In this document: in pieces, positions 8,006 through 16,063 of the stretch
Numbering within the stretch: position 1 is the stretch's first letter
Layout of the letters: each line of letters begins with the position of its first letter
NCBI GenBank assembly: GCA_964420835.1
Contig: CAYQUO010000029.1
Location: 1-26,050, forward strand
Source of the DNA: CAYQUO01 sp964420835
GTDB lineage: Bacteria > Chloroflexota > Anaerolineae > Anaerolineales > Anaerolineaceae
Length of the DNA stretch: 26,050 bases
Direction: 5' to 3'
The notes under the pieces: model-generated
What the model saw: only the letters and a program-made list of their open reading frames with translations
Database searches by the model: none
What the model was told of the DNA's origin: nothing
Translations under genes and position numbers: made by a program

Positions 8006-8467
8006 TTATTTTCGAACAATTCGGATCAGGTCGAAAACCTTGCGGATTCCGGCAAGATATTCATTCATTTTTATGACCGGCTCGGTAAGGTTATTGCTTA
8101 AGAAACTCACTGTCCCCCGAAGGGTGTTCACGGTTTCAGTGGTCGAATTGAGGATGGGTTTGACTTCGTTTTGCAACAGGTTGATCAATATTGCGATCTG
8201 AACGCTAAGAATGATAAGTGCTGCACCGATAAGCAGAGCTTCCAAAGCCATCACGATGATAAAAACGTCCCGAATCTGGGCAGTTCGTGCAGCATCCGCT
8301 TGAAACAGAAATACGGAAAATGCGATGATGGCGGCAAGTAAAATAACTGCAACAAGTGCAACTACAACAAGAACCTTTTTGCTTTCCTTCCCAGTGCTGG
8401 TGGGTTTTGCAGGTGTATTTTGCTCTCTGCCATTGTCGGTATTTTGGATTTGTGTCAAGTCTTCCAT
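8006..8467 (-). CDS. small two-segment membrane protein, DUF948-like
   Basis: I place the start at the ATG at 8467; an in-frame TTG at 8536 would add 23 residues unlike a natural N-terminus. The product is 153 residues: a polar head (1-29) rich in Asn, Thr and Lys, two membrane segments (about 31-53 and 66-95), then an amphipathic tail (LLQNEVKPILNSTTETVNTLRGTV) that resembles the DUF948 pattern of repeated Val/Thr/Leu heptads. This arrangement usually occurs beside YtxH proteins, as here. No ribosome binding site is visible, and a TATAAT box ends ten bases before the ATG, so the message may be leaderless. The function is unknown. Confidence 0.65.
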   Translation of the reverse strand: MEDLTQIQNTDNGREQNTPAKPTSTGKESKKVLVVVALVAVILLAAIIAFSVFLFQADAARTAQIRDVFIIVMALEALLIGAALIILSVQIAILINLLQNEVKPILNSTTETVNTLRGTVSFLSNNLTEPVIKMNEYLAGIRKVFDLIRIVRK

Positions 8468-8477
8468 GATGGATATT

Positions 8478-8483
8478 ATTATA
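8478..8483 (-). promoter_or_regulatory. -10 box just upstream of the DUF948-like gene
   Basis: TATAAT on the minus strand, ten bases before the ATG at 8467. Transcription would begin about four bases upstream of the start codon. The -35 region is T-rich without a clear hexamer. Confidence 0.4.
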
Positions 8484-8609
8484 ACATTCTTGTCTAAAAA
8501 AGAAGAACTGCATGGAAAAGAATAATTGCCAATCAATCCTCGTGGCCCCAGATAAGAACATGTAAGTTGGAAATACCGGATAAAAACGGTTATAAATTAG
8601 AGTAAAAAT

Positions 8610-8638
8610 TTGATGATTATGAATTATAGTGATATAGT
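8610..8638 (+). promoter_or_regulatory. sigma70-type promoter of the 8647 operon
   Basis: TTGATG (8610-8615) and TATAGT (8633-8638) are separated by 17 bases, matching consensus at 4 and 5 of 6 positions. Predicted transcription start is near 8645, practically at the ATG at 8647. This is the best-formed promoter in the window. Confidence 0.5.
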
Positions 8639-8646
8639 TACAGGTT

Positions 8647-9255
8647 ATGATTCGTTTCCTTATGCGTTCATTGGTAGCCATGGGCGTGCTCTTTGCGGGG
8701 AATTTGAAACTGTTGCCTCTGGCGAGTATAAAAATTGAAACCCCAAGGCAGGGCGATGTCCTGCAGGGTGTGGTAACCGTCATTGGCAGCGCAAAGGTCA
8801 ATGCTTTTTCATCGTATGAACTTTTATTTGCTTATGATGAAGAAAAGGTGGATACCTGGTTCCTTCTTGCACAAAGGAGGGAAACAATTGAATTTGGAAA
8901 TCTTGGAACCTGGGACACAACAACCATTGCCGATGGCAATTATCAATTGAAATTGGTGGTTTATTTGCTAAGCGGCAAGCAGGAAGAGGAGATCATCCGT
9001 GGTTTGCGCGTGAGAAATTATTCACCCGTGGAAACCGGTATTCCAGCTGGTGTTCTTCTTCCGGCAGCCACGCAGGCGCCAGTAGTGACCCCGACCATGG
9101 TTCGGGTTGCAACGCCAACACACCTCGCTGCGAATCCGGCTGGTATTGATAAGAAAAGGGTTTGGAACAGTCTGGTCCTGGGTGTCTCGATTGCATTTTT
9201 CGCAATTGCTTCTCTGAGTTTGATTTTCTGGTTGAGGGGGGTGAAACGCAGGTAA
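8647..9255 (+). CDS. extracytoplasmic protein with Ig-like domain and C-terminal membrane anchor
   Basis: A 202-residue protein I cannot assign to a named function. Residues 1-26 form a signal sequence or anchor. Residues about 28-128 look like a beta-sandwich: IKIETPRQGDVLQGVVTVIG opens it, SYELLFAYDEEKVDTWFLL follows in the middle, and DGNYQLKLVVYLL near its end is characteristic of Ig-like extracellular modules. A Pro/Thr/Ala linker (about 135-165) leads to a membrane segment (about 174-196) and the basic end RGVKRR, so the domain is probably held outside the membrane. No ribosome binding site is seen; the promoter at 8610-8638 suggests a leaderless message. It ends one base before pth and so heads the pth-mfd run. 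Confidence 0.7.
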   Translation: MIRFLMRSLVAMGVLFAGNLKLLPLASIKIETPRQGDVLQGVVTVIGSAKVNAFSSYELLFAYDEEKVDTWFLLAQRRETIEFGNLGTWDTTTIADGNYQLKLVVYLLSGKQEEEIIRGLRVRNYSPVETGIPAGVLLPAATQAPVVTPTMVRVATPTHLAANPAGIDKKRVWNSLVLGVSIAFFAIASLSLIFWLRGVKRR

Positions 9256-9256
9256 A

Positions 9257-9895
9257 ATGAGGTCTTTTATAAATAAAATCCTCCAGAAAAAGATCGAACC
9301 GCAAGGCAATGGTGATTTCTACCTGATTGTGGGATTGGGAAATCCCGGTCGGGAATACCGGTTGAACAGGCATAACGCTGGCTTTATGGTGTTAGATCGG
9401 TTTGCTTCCCGTAACATGGTGAAGTTTACCAAAAGGGAATCAAATGCGCTGGTTTCAATGTTTCGAGACAAGGGATTCAGTTTGATACTAGCCAAACCGC
9501 AAACTTTTATGAATCTTTCAGGGAAATCAGTTGCTTCACTGGCCAGATATTATAAGGTGCCGGATGAACGAATCTTAATTATCCATGACGATCTTGATCT
9601 TCCGCTTGGAACACTCAGGATAAGACCATCCGGAGGGGCGGGAGGACAAAAAGGTGTCAACTCCATTATCCAGGAACTTGGGACAGTAATATTTCCAAGA
9701 TTGCGTGTGGGAATTGGTCGACCGCCCGGGCGCATGGATCCGGCAGCCTATGTGTTGCAGGATTTTTCAAGCGAAGAGGCATTGGTGGCAGACCAGACAT
9801 TTGATCGTGCTGTTGATGCGATCCATTCATTCTATCTTGAGGGATTGCAGAAGGCGATGAATAAATTTAATGGAATACAGGAAGATCCTCCGTAA
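9257..9895 (+). CDS. pth: peptidyl-tRNA hydrolase
   Basis: Releases peptides from prematurely dissociated peptidyl-tRNA, recycling tRNA in the cytoplasm. The 212-residue product has a 20-residue N-terminal extension, then LIVGLGNPGREYRLNRHNAGF (23-43), with N29 and catalytic H39 corresponding to N10 and H20 of the E. coli enzyme. KPQTFMNLSGKSV carries the substrate-binding Asn, and IIHDDLDLPLG the catalytic-site Asp. The later GGHNGLK motif reads GGQKGVN, so the positions of E. coli H113 and N114 are Gln and Lys. FPRLRVGIGRPPG is standard. The start follows the previous stop by one base, and its end overlaps mfd by 26 bases, indicating translational coupling. Confidence 0.95.
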   Translation: MRSFINKILQKKIEPQGNGDFYLIVGLGNPGREYRLNRHNAGFMVLDRFASRNMVKFTKRESNALVSMFRDKGFSLILAKPQTFMNLSGKSVASLARYYKVPDERILIIHDDLDLPLGTLRIRPSGGAGGQKGVNSIIQELGTVIFPRLRVGIGRPPGRMDPAAYVLQDFSSEEALVADQTFDRAVDAIHSFYLEGLQKAMNKFNGIQEDPP

Positions 9896-12800
9896 TTTTC
9901 GGTCCCATTCCCTATACAAGCAGTTGCTTCAACACTTACAGGAGAAGAGAACAATCGCCGGGTTGGGTTTGTTAAAAGGTGCCCGGCTGCCGCTGATTGC
10001 CTCAATTTACGAAGACACTCGGGTTCCGATTCTTTACCTGACAGGGCGGTCTGATCGTGCTCTTATGGATCTGGATGAGTTGGCATTTTGGTCGGGCACG
10101 GATAATTGTTTGTTATTTCCGGAACCGAATCCAATGTTCTATGAGCAGGCCGCATGGGGAAATGTCAATCGTAGGGAACGGTTGCGGGCTTTAATCCGCT
10201 TGGCGGCATCTCATTTACCTCGAGCGGAAAGCTCGTCGTACCCTCCTTTGATCGTTGCACCGATCCGGGCATTAATGACCTGCACCATGCCAAGGAGGGA
10301 TTTTCTAATCAACAGCCGATTGATTAGTCCCGGAATGAAAACCTCTTTTCATGATCTTCAAACGAGCTTTGCTCAGATTGGTTATGACCGCAACGATACG
10401 GTCCTTGAGCCAGGCCAGTTTTCCCGCCGGGGTGGTTTATTGGATATATGGCCTCCGGCTGAGGATCAACCGGTTCGTCTCGATTTTTTCGGGGATGAGT
10501 TGGAAACGATACGTCGATTTGATCCTGCCACACAGCGGACATCGACCGTATTGGAGCAAATCCTGCTTACACCGGCCCGAGAAGCGATCCATAAAAAAGC
10601 ATCAGAAAATGACCTTCCTATTGCCCATTTGGATGAATTCTCCATTCCGCTTATTTACCCATCCCCTTCAACCCTATTGGATTACCTTCCCTCGGAATCC
10701 CTGGTGATATTGGATGACATGGATCTAATTCAAATGACTGCTGTCGATGTTGAAGAACAGGCGGAAAAATTTCGCAGGGAATGCATTTCCGAAGGTACTC
10801 TTGATCCAAATTTCCCACTTCCCTACCTTTCGTGGTCGGAAGTTTTTGATGAGATTCAAACCCTAAGATGGATTGAACTGGGAAGGGCAACCGCGGAGGA
10901 GGGGGGTGAATGGACACAAAGGTTTTACCCTGGATCAAGGTTTGGTGGGCGTGTAAGACCCTTCATTGATCACCTGGTCGAACGCTCCAACGCGGGTGAC
11001 TCGGTTGTGGTGATCTCCCGGCAGGCCTCAAGGTTGTCTGCCCTATGGCAGGAAACAATGCCGGCGCTACCGGCGAATGCTGTTCCGCCTGAAATCCTGG
11101 AAGGGTCCTTGTCAGAAGGATTCACTTGTCGATCTGATGATGGTCTTCAGTGGCATCTCATTACGGATAGCGAGATCTTTGGTTGGGAACGCCCGAAGCC
11201 ACGTCAAAGGCAATTAGTTTCAGTTGAGGCGCCTGAATCTACTTACTCTGATCTCCATCCCGGTGATTGGATGGTGCATATGGATTATGGCGTGGGAAGG
11301 TTCGTTGGGCTTGTTACCCGTACGCTGGAAGGTGTCGTACGCGAGTTCCTCTGTGTGGAATACGAGGGTGGAGACCAACTTTTTGTCCCCATCCACCAGG
11401 CTGACCGTTTAAGTCGCTATGTTGGCCCGGACGGGAATCCCCCCACGTTAACCAAGCTTGGCACATCGGAATGGATGTTGGCTCGCCAAAGGGTTCAAAC
11501 GGCTGTCAGTGAGATTGCCGGGGAACTGCTTGATTTATATGCCAAAAGGCAGGTGGCGGTTGGTCATGCTTTTCCTCCTGATGGTGCCTGGCAGCAGGAA
11601 CTGGAAGCCAGTTTTCCATATGTGGAAACTGCCGACCAGTTGTTATCCATTCAGGACGTTAAACATGATATGGAAATGGCAAGGCCCATGGACCGACTCC
11701 TCTGTGGCGATGTTGGTTATGGGAAGACCGAGGTTGCATTGAGGGCATCTTTCAAGGCGGTTATGGATGGAAAACAGGTGGCTGTACTTGTTCCCACAAC
11801 TGTCCTCGCGCAGCAACACTTTGAAACATTTAGTCAAAGATTGGCGGCTTACCCAGTCAATGTGGAGATGCTCTCACGCTTTCGCTCCCCCTTGGAACAA
11901 GGCAGGATTCTGGATGGCCTTAATACCGGCGCAATTGATATTGTTATTGGCACCCATCGATTGGTTCAGCCTGATATCCATTTTAAAGACCTGGGCTTGG
12001 TTGTAATTGATGAGGAACAACGGTTCGGTGTGGCTCACAAGGAATACCTAAAACGGCTCCGTACTGAAGTGGATGTACTTACCCTGACCGCAACTCCGAT
12101 CCCGAGAACTCTCTATATGGCGTTGACAGGTGTGCGGGATATCTCCACCATCAATACACCACCTGAAGAAAGACTTCCGGTGATCACCCATATTGGCCCA
12201 TATTCTCCCCGGTTGGTCAGGCAGGCCATCCTTCGTGAACTGGAGCGTGGTGGGCAGGTCTTTATTGTCCATAACCGTGTTCAGTCCATTCTTGCCATGC
12301 AGGCGCATCTTAACAAACTGATACCTGAAGCGCGAATTGGCGTTGCCCATGGCCAGTTACCGGAAGCGGAGCTGGCAAATGTCATGCACCTCTTCACCCA
12401 GGCAGAAATCGATATCCTTCTCTGCACGTCGATTATTGAATCAGGTCTCGATATCCCGAATGCCAACACCCTCATTGTTGATCGGGCTGATACCTTTGGC
12501 CTCGCACAACTTTACCAGTTGCGTGGCAGGGTTGGTCGTGGTGCACAACGGGCTTACGCGTATTTCTTCCGGCATGGTAGGCGGTCTCCAACCCTGGAAG
12601 GTCAGATGCGTTTGGATGTAATTGCTGAAAACAGCCAATTGGGTTCAGGATATTCCATTGCCATGCGTGATCTTGAGATGCGTGGCGCTGGAGAACTTCT
12701 CGGCTCAAAGCAGCACGGTTATATTGCTGCCGTAGGGTTTCACCTATATACAAGAATGCTCGCCCAGGCTGTTCGGGAGCTTCGTTCAATGCGGGGTTTG

Positions 12801-13277
12801 TCGGAAAATGAAAAAACCCGCATTGACAGAGAGAGTATCCGTTTGCCGGTAACTGTGGATCTGCCATTAAATGTGGGTATACCGGCTTCTTATGTTCCCG
12901 AACAGTCGATCCGTCTTCAATTGTATCGACGGCTGGCAAATTTGCAGCATGTTCAGGAGTTGATGCTGATAAAAACGGAATTTATGGACCGGTTTGGTCC
13001 TCTTCCAGAAGACACTGAAAATCTTTTCTACCAGCTTTCCATTCGCCAACTTGCTGAGGCATCCGGATTGTCAAGTATCACGGTGGAGGCTGATCAATTG
13101 GTCCTTCGCTTCCCTCCGTTGCCTGAAGGCGTCCATGCCCGGGATCTTCCACAGATTCACCCTCAAGTCCGAACAGGAAAAAATGCCTACTGGATGCCCT
13201 TAAATGGCAACTCTCATTGGCGGGAAAGCCTCCAGGAAGTCCTCTCGGCTATAATCAGCCTATGTCCGTCATCCTGA
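9870..13277 (+). CDS. mfd: transcription-repair coupling factor
   Basis: Removes RNA polymerase stalled at DNA lesions and recruits UvrA. The 1135-residue length is normal. The N-terminal UvrB-homology module shows EPGQFSRRGGLLDIWPP and LDFFGDELETIRRFDP (about 180-215). The RNA-polymerase-interacting domain begins at about 460 with HPGDWMVHMDYGVGRFVGL. The translocase motor carries the Walker A GDVGYGKTEVAL (K619), motif II DEEQ (714-717), motif III TLTATPIPRTL, and the motif V/VI region IIESGLDIPNANTLIVDRAD and LRGRVGRG. The C-terminal autoinhibitory domain follows LGSKQHGYIAAVGFHLY. It overlaps pth by 26 bases, and its end overlaps the response regulator by 16 bases. No ribosome binding site of its own is needed if coupled. 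Confidence 0.98.
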   Translation: MEYRKILRNFRSHSLYKQLLQHLQEKRTIAGLGLLKGARLPLIASIYEDTRVPILYLTGRSDRALMDLDELAFWSGTDNCLLFPEPNPMFYEQAAWGNVNRRERLRALIRLAASHLPRAESSSYPPLIVAPIRALMTCTMPRRDFLINSRLISPGMKTSFHDLQTSFAQIGYDRNDTVLEPGQFSRRGGLLDIWPPAEDQPVRLDFFGDELETIRRFDPATQRTSTVLEQILLTPAREAIHKKASENDLPIAHLDEFSIPLIYPSPSTLLDYLPSESLVILDDMDLIQMTAVDVEEQAEKFRRECISEGTLDPNFPLPYLSWSEVFDEIQTLRWIELGRATAEEGGEWTQRFYPGSRFGGRVRPFIDHLVERSNAGDSVVVISRQASRLSALWQETMPALPANAVPPEILEGSLSEGFTCRSDDGLQWHLITDSEIFGWERPKPRQRQLVSVEAPESTYSDLHPGDWMVHMDYGVGRFVGLVTRTLEGVVREFLCVEYEGGDQLFVPIHQADRLSRYVGPDGNPPTLTKLGTSEWMLARQRVQTAVSEIAGELLDLYAKRQVAVGHAFPPDGAWQQELEASFPYVETADQLLSIQDVKHDMEMARPMDRLLCGDVGYGKTEVALRASFKAVMDGKQVAVLVPTTVLAQQHFETFSQRLAAYPVNVEMLSRFRSPLEQGRILDGLNTGAIDIVIGTHRLVQPDIHFKDLGLVVIDEEQRFGVAHKEYLKRLRTEVDVLTLTATPIPRTLYMALTGVRDISTINTPPEERLPVITHIGPYSPRLVRQAILRELERGGQVFIVHNRVQSILAMQAHLNKLIPEARIGVAHGQLPEAELANVMHLFTQAEIDILLCTSIIESGLDIPNANTLIVDRADTFGLAQLYQLRGRVGRGAQRAYAYFFRHGRRSPTLEGQMRLDVIAENSQLGSGYSIAMRDLEMRGAGELLGSKQHGYIAAVGFHLYTRMLAQAVRELRSMRGLSENEKTRIDRESIRLPVTVDLPLNVGIPASYVPEQSIRLQLYRRLANLQHVQELMLIKTEFMDRFGPLPEDTENLFYQLSIRQLAEASGLSSITVEADQLVLRFPPLPEGVHARDLPQIHPQVRTGKNAYWMPLNGNSHWRESLQEVLSAIISLCPSS
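13250..13255 (+). promoter_or_regulatory. -10-like box at the response-regulator start
   Basis: TATAAT lies inside the 3' end of mfd and ends six bases before the ATG at 13262. There is no -35 hexamer. It could give an independent leaderless transcript for the two-component genes, or be chance. Confidence 0.25.
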
Positions 13278-13942
13278 TCATCGAAGACGAGATCGAACTG
13301 ACGAATATTTTACGGTCATACCTTGTGAAATCAGGCATGAAAGTGTTGATTGCCACTGGGGCCGACCAGGGGTTGTTGCTTTGGGAGACAGAAAAACCGG
13401 ACCTGATTCTTCTCGACCTGAATTTGCCTGGGATGGATGGCTTGGACCTTGCCCGGGAGATTCGCCATTCGTCAGAGGTGCCGATCATCATGGTAACAGC
13501 CCGTGTGGAAGAGTCGGACCGTCTGGTGGGACTGGAACTTGGGGCGGATGATTATATTTCTAAACCCTACTCACCCCGTGAGGTGGTGGCAAGAGTAAAG
13601 GCTGTACTGAGGAGGACAAACCCGGCAATTAAGTCAAAGCGGCTGATTTCAATAGCCGGCTTGGTGATTAACATAGAAGAGCATACGGTGCAAAAAGGGG
13701 ATCAATTTATTGAACTGACACCAACAGAATTCAATCTGCTTGCCACTCTGGCCGGGCAACCTGGACGGGCTTTTACCCGCATGCAGTTATTGGAAGCTGC
13801 CCAGGGTGCAGCCTATGAGGGTTACGAACGAACGATCGATGCTCATATTAAGAACCTGAGGTCGAAACTGGAAACTGACCCTCGCAATCCCTTCTATATC
13901 GAAACGATTGTTGGCGTTGGCTATCGGTTCCACCGGGTTTAG
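13262..13942 (+). CDS. OmpR-family response regulator
   Basis: A DNA-binding response regulator of 226 residues counted from the ATG at 13262; an in-frame TTG at 13217 inside mfd is less likely because the receiver domain normally begins as here with VILIIEDE. The receiver (1-about 118) has the acidic pair E8/D9, phospho-acceptor D52 in LILLDLNLPGMDG, the conserved Thr in IMVTAR, and the Lys in YISKPYSPREVVARV. The C-terminal winged helix (about 130-224) carries LTPTEFNLLATLAGQPGRAFTR and DAHIKNLRSKLE, ending in VGVGYRFHRV. It overlaps mfd by 16 bases and is followed nine bases later by its kinase. Target genes cannot be read; the neighbouring secreted protein and uvrB are candidates. Confidence 0.95.
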   Translation: MSVILIIEDEIELTNILRSYLVKSGMKVLIATGADQGLLLWETEKPDLILLDLNLPGMDGLDLAREIRHSSEVPIIMVTARVEESDRLVGLELGADDYISKPYSPREVVARVKAVLRRTNPAIKSKRLISIAGLVINIEEHTVQKGDQFIELTPTEFNLLATLAGQPGRAFTRMQLLEAAQGAAYEGYERTIDAHIKNLRSKLETDPRNPFYIETIVGVGYRFHRV

Positions 13943-13951
13943 GGAGCGTAA

Positions 13952-15352
13952 ATGAGTTTGCGTGTTAAGTTCGCCCTGGTTCTTTCGTTTGTGGTATTTC
14001 TTGCTATTGGTGGAACAGTTCTGCTGGTGAGACTGGACACCGGCGTTCGTGTGAATGAATACCTGTTCCGGGGCGGTATGATGGGGATGAGCCCATTTGT
14101 AAAAGTTCTTGAACAGTATTATATCAACCGAGGTGGTTGGGATGGTGTATCAGCCATTCTGAATGGTGATCCCGAAATGATGGGCTCCATGATGACCCCG
14201 GGGCGACATGGAATTCGTCGGATGAATGGACACGAACGACTTCAACTGGTCGGAAGGGATGGAAGAGTTGTTGCTGATACAGGTGAGCCGCCTGAAATTG
14301 GAAGGGTTGTAAATTCGACTTCTCTTGAAAATTCCATCCAGTTGAAAGGCAACCATTCTGAAATCATTGGCTACTTGCTGGTTGCCGGTGGCTCGAATCA
14401 ATTTCGCCCCGGAGATGAGCAACCCCTTCTTCAACAATTAAATATCGCCGCCATCAGAGCCGGGTTGATCGCTTTGTTCGTGGCGCTTCTATTGGCGCTT
14501 TGGCTTTCCGGCCTCCTATTGAAGCCGGTCCATAAATTGACCCAGGCTGTACAGAAATTGGCTTTGGGAGATTACGAACAGAGGGTTGAGGTTTTCGGAA
14601 GCGATGAGCTTGCCATTCTTGGAAATTCGTTTAATGAAATGGCTGAAGCGCTACAAAGGTCGGAAATCCACCGTCAGGAGTTGACCGCAGATATTGCCCA
14701 TGAACTGCGGACACCGCTTGCCATCCAGCGTGCACAACTTGAGGCATTGGAAGATGGGGTATATGCTCTGTCGTTGGAGAACCTGAAACCAGTCCTGCAG
14801 CAAAACCGGTTGTTGGAGCGACTGGTGGATGACCTTCGCACACTTGCCCTTGTGGATTCTGGTGAACTTGCCTTGCGGTGTACGGAAGTGGATGTCCCTG
14901 GCCTGATTTCCGGTATTCTGGAGCGTTTTAAACCTGCTGCTACGCGTAACAAGGTCATCCAGGAACTCGTAATTGTTCCTGGGGAATTACCACTTGTTGT
15001 GTGGGGAGACTCGGATCGACTGGCTCAGATTCTATTTAATCTCCTCGATAATGCCATGAGACACACACCTGAAGGAGGTCGTAATACAATCACTTTGACA
15101 CAAAATAATGAGGTTGTGGAGATCCAGGTTAAGGACGATGGTCCCGGAATCCCGCCTGAATCGCTGCCATACCTGTTCGAACGGTTTTACCGAATTGACC
15201 GCTCACGCAGCCGCGGTCAGGGTGGGACCGGGTTGGGGTTGGCGGTCGCCCGTCAGCTTGCTCGGGCTCATGGCGGCAGTTTATCGGCTGAAAATCATAT
15301 TTCTGGAGGGGCGGTATTTACACTCCGCCTGAAGAAGGATTTTCGTCAATAG
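13952..15352 (+). CDS. membrane sensor histidine kinase, partner of the response regulator
   Basis: A 466-residue kinase. Membrane segments at about 7-27 and 168-190 enclose an extracytoplasmic sensor of about 140 residues. HAMP follows (about 190-240), then HisKA with phospho-acceptor H250 in ELTADIAHELRTPLAI. The ATPase domain shows the N box LLDNAMRHTPEGG, the G1 box VKDDGPGIPPES, the F box LFERFYRIDRS and the G2 box GGTGLGLAVARQLARAHGG. The sensor is rich in Met and contains His: GGMMGMSPF (41-49) and EMMGSMMTPGRHGIRRMNGH (75-94), reminiscent of soft-metal-binding segments. An AGGGAG ribosome binding site precedes the ATG. It pairs with the regulator immediately upstream. Confidence 0.95.
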   Translation: MSLRVKFALVLSFVVFLAIGGTVLLVRLDTGVRVNEYLFRGGMMGMSPFVKVLEQYYINRGGWDGVSAILNGDPEMMGSMMTPGRHGIRRMNGHERLQLVGRDGRVVADTGEPPEIGRVVNSTSLENSIQLKGNHSEIIGYLLVAGGSNQFRPGDEQPLLQQLNIAAIRAGLIALFVALLLALWLSGLLLKPVHKLTQAVQKLALGDYEQRVEVFGSDELAILGNSFNEMAEALQRSEIHRQELTADIAHELRTPLAIQRAQLEALEDGVYALSLENLKPVLQQNRLLERLVDDLRTLALVDSGELALRCTEVDVPGLISGILERFKPAATRNKVIQELVIVPGELPLVVWGDSDRLAQILFNLLDNAMRHTPEGGRNTITLTQNNEVVEIQVKDDGPGIPPESLPYLFERFYRIDRSRSRGQGGTGLGLAVARQLARAHGGSLSAENHISGGAVFTLRLKKDFRQ

Positions 15353-15396
15353 AAAAATTTTCATTAAATCTTATCAATTATATTTTGGAGGCATGA

Positions 15397-16005
15397 ATGA
15401 AAAGGCGAAATCTCAAATCTTTATTGGTAATATCGGTTATGAGTTTAAGTACCATGATGTGTGTTGCCAATTTAACACCGAAAGAAGGTAATTCACCGGA
15501 AATGCAACAACAAGTACAGGAAACAGTGAATGCCATGACTTTGGCAACAATGGTTCAATCAACCCTTCAGCAGTCGTCGGCGCCGGTTCAGCCAACCCGG
15601 GAATTGCCAGCATCCACGGCATCTTCCATGACGGGAAGCATCCAGGGGAGACTTTCTTACCCCAGTGAGATGGTGCCGCCATTAAGGATTGTTGCATTCA
15701 GGGTGATAAATGGTCAACAAACAGGAGATTATGAATTTATTAATACAATTGTGGGTCAAAATCAGTACCAGATGGATGGTCTTCCGGTTGGCTCCTATTG
15801 GGTGGTTGCATACACTATCAATGAACAGGGACAAGCCTCCGGGTTGGCAGGAGGATATACCAAGGCTGTCCCCTGTGGCTTAAGCGTGGAATGTTCGGAT
15901 CGTTCCCTAATTCCTGTTGAGGTTCAGGCTGGACAGACTTCCTCGGCAGATCCGGCAGACTGGTATGCTCCACCGGGAAGTTTTCCGGCGGACCCTCTTT
16001 CATAA
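15397..16005 (+). CDS. secreted lipoprotein-like protein with carboxypeptidase-regulatory-like domain
   Basis: A 202-residue protein with a basic N-terminus and hydrophobic signal sequence ending near Cys22 (STMMC). The lipobox is not canonical, so lipid attachment is uncertain. A low-complexity Gln/Thr/Met stretch (about 30-75) leads to a beta domain (about 78-150): GSIQGRLSYPSEMVPPLRIV followed by YQMDGLPVGSYWVVAYT, the pattern of transthyretin-like/carboxypeptidase-regulatory modules. Two cysteines (in VPCGLSVECS) could form a disulfide. A strong GGAGG six bases before the ATG gives good initiation. It lies 44 bases after the kinase and 58 before uvrB, so it may be the output or a sensory accessory of the two-component pair. 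No enzymatic function is implied. Confidence 0.7.
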   Translation: MKRRNLKSLLVISVMSLSTMMCVANLTPKEGNSPEMQQQVQETVNAMTLATMVQSTLQQSSAPVQPTRELPASTASSMTGSIQGRLSYPSEMVPPLRIVAFRVINGQQTGDYEFINTIVGQNQYQMDGLPVGSYWVVAYTINEQGQASGLAGGYTKAVPCGLSVECSDRSLIPVEVQAGQTSSADPADWYAPPGSFPADPLS

Positions 16006-16063
16006 AGAAAAACAGGTCGCAACTATCTGCTCTTGGGTGAAGAAGAAAGGTGACATAACATAA

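Noticed and set aside
8468..8536. TTG start adding 23 residues to the DUF948-like protein
   Set aside because: The added sequence covers the best -10 box and has a poorly placed ribosome binding site; the ATG at 8467 gives a natural polar head.
13217..13261. TTG start of the response regulator inside mfd
   Set aside because: The receiver domain begins at the ATG at 13262 and the extra residues resemble no family member.
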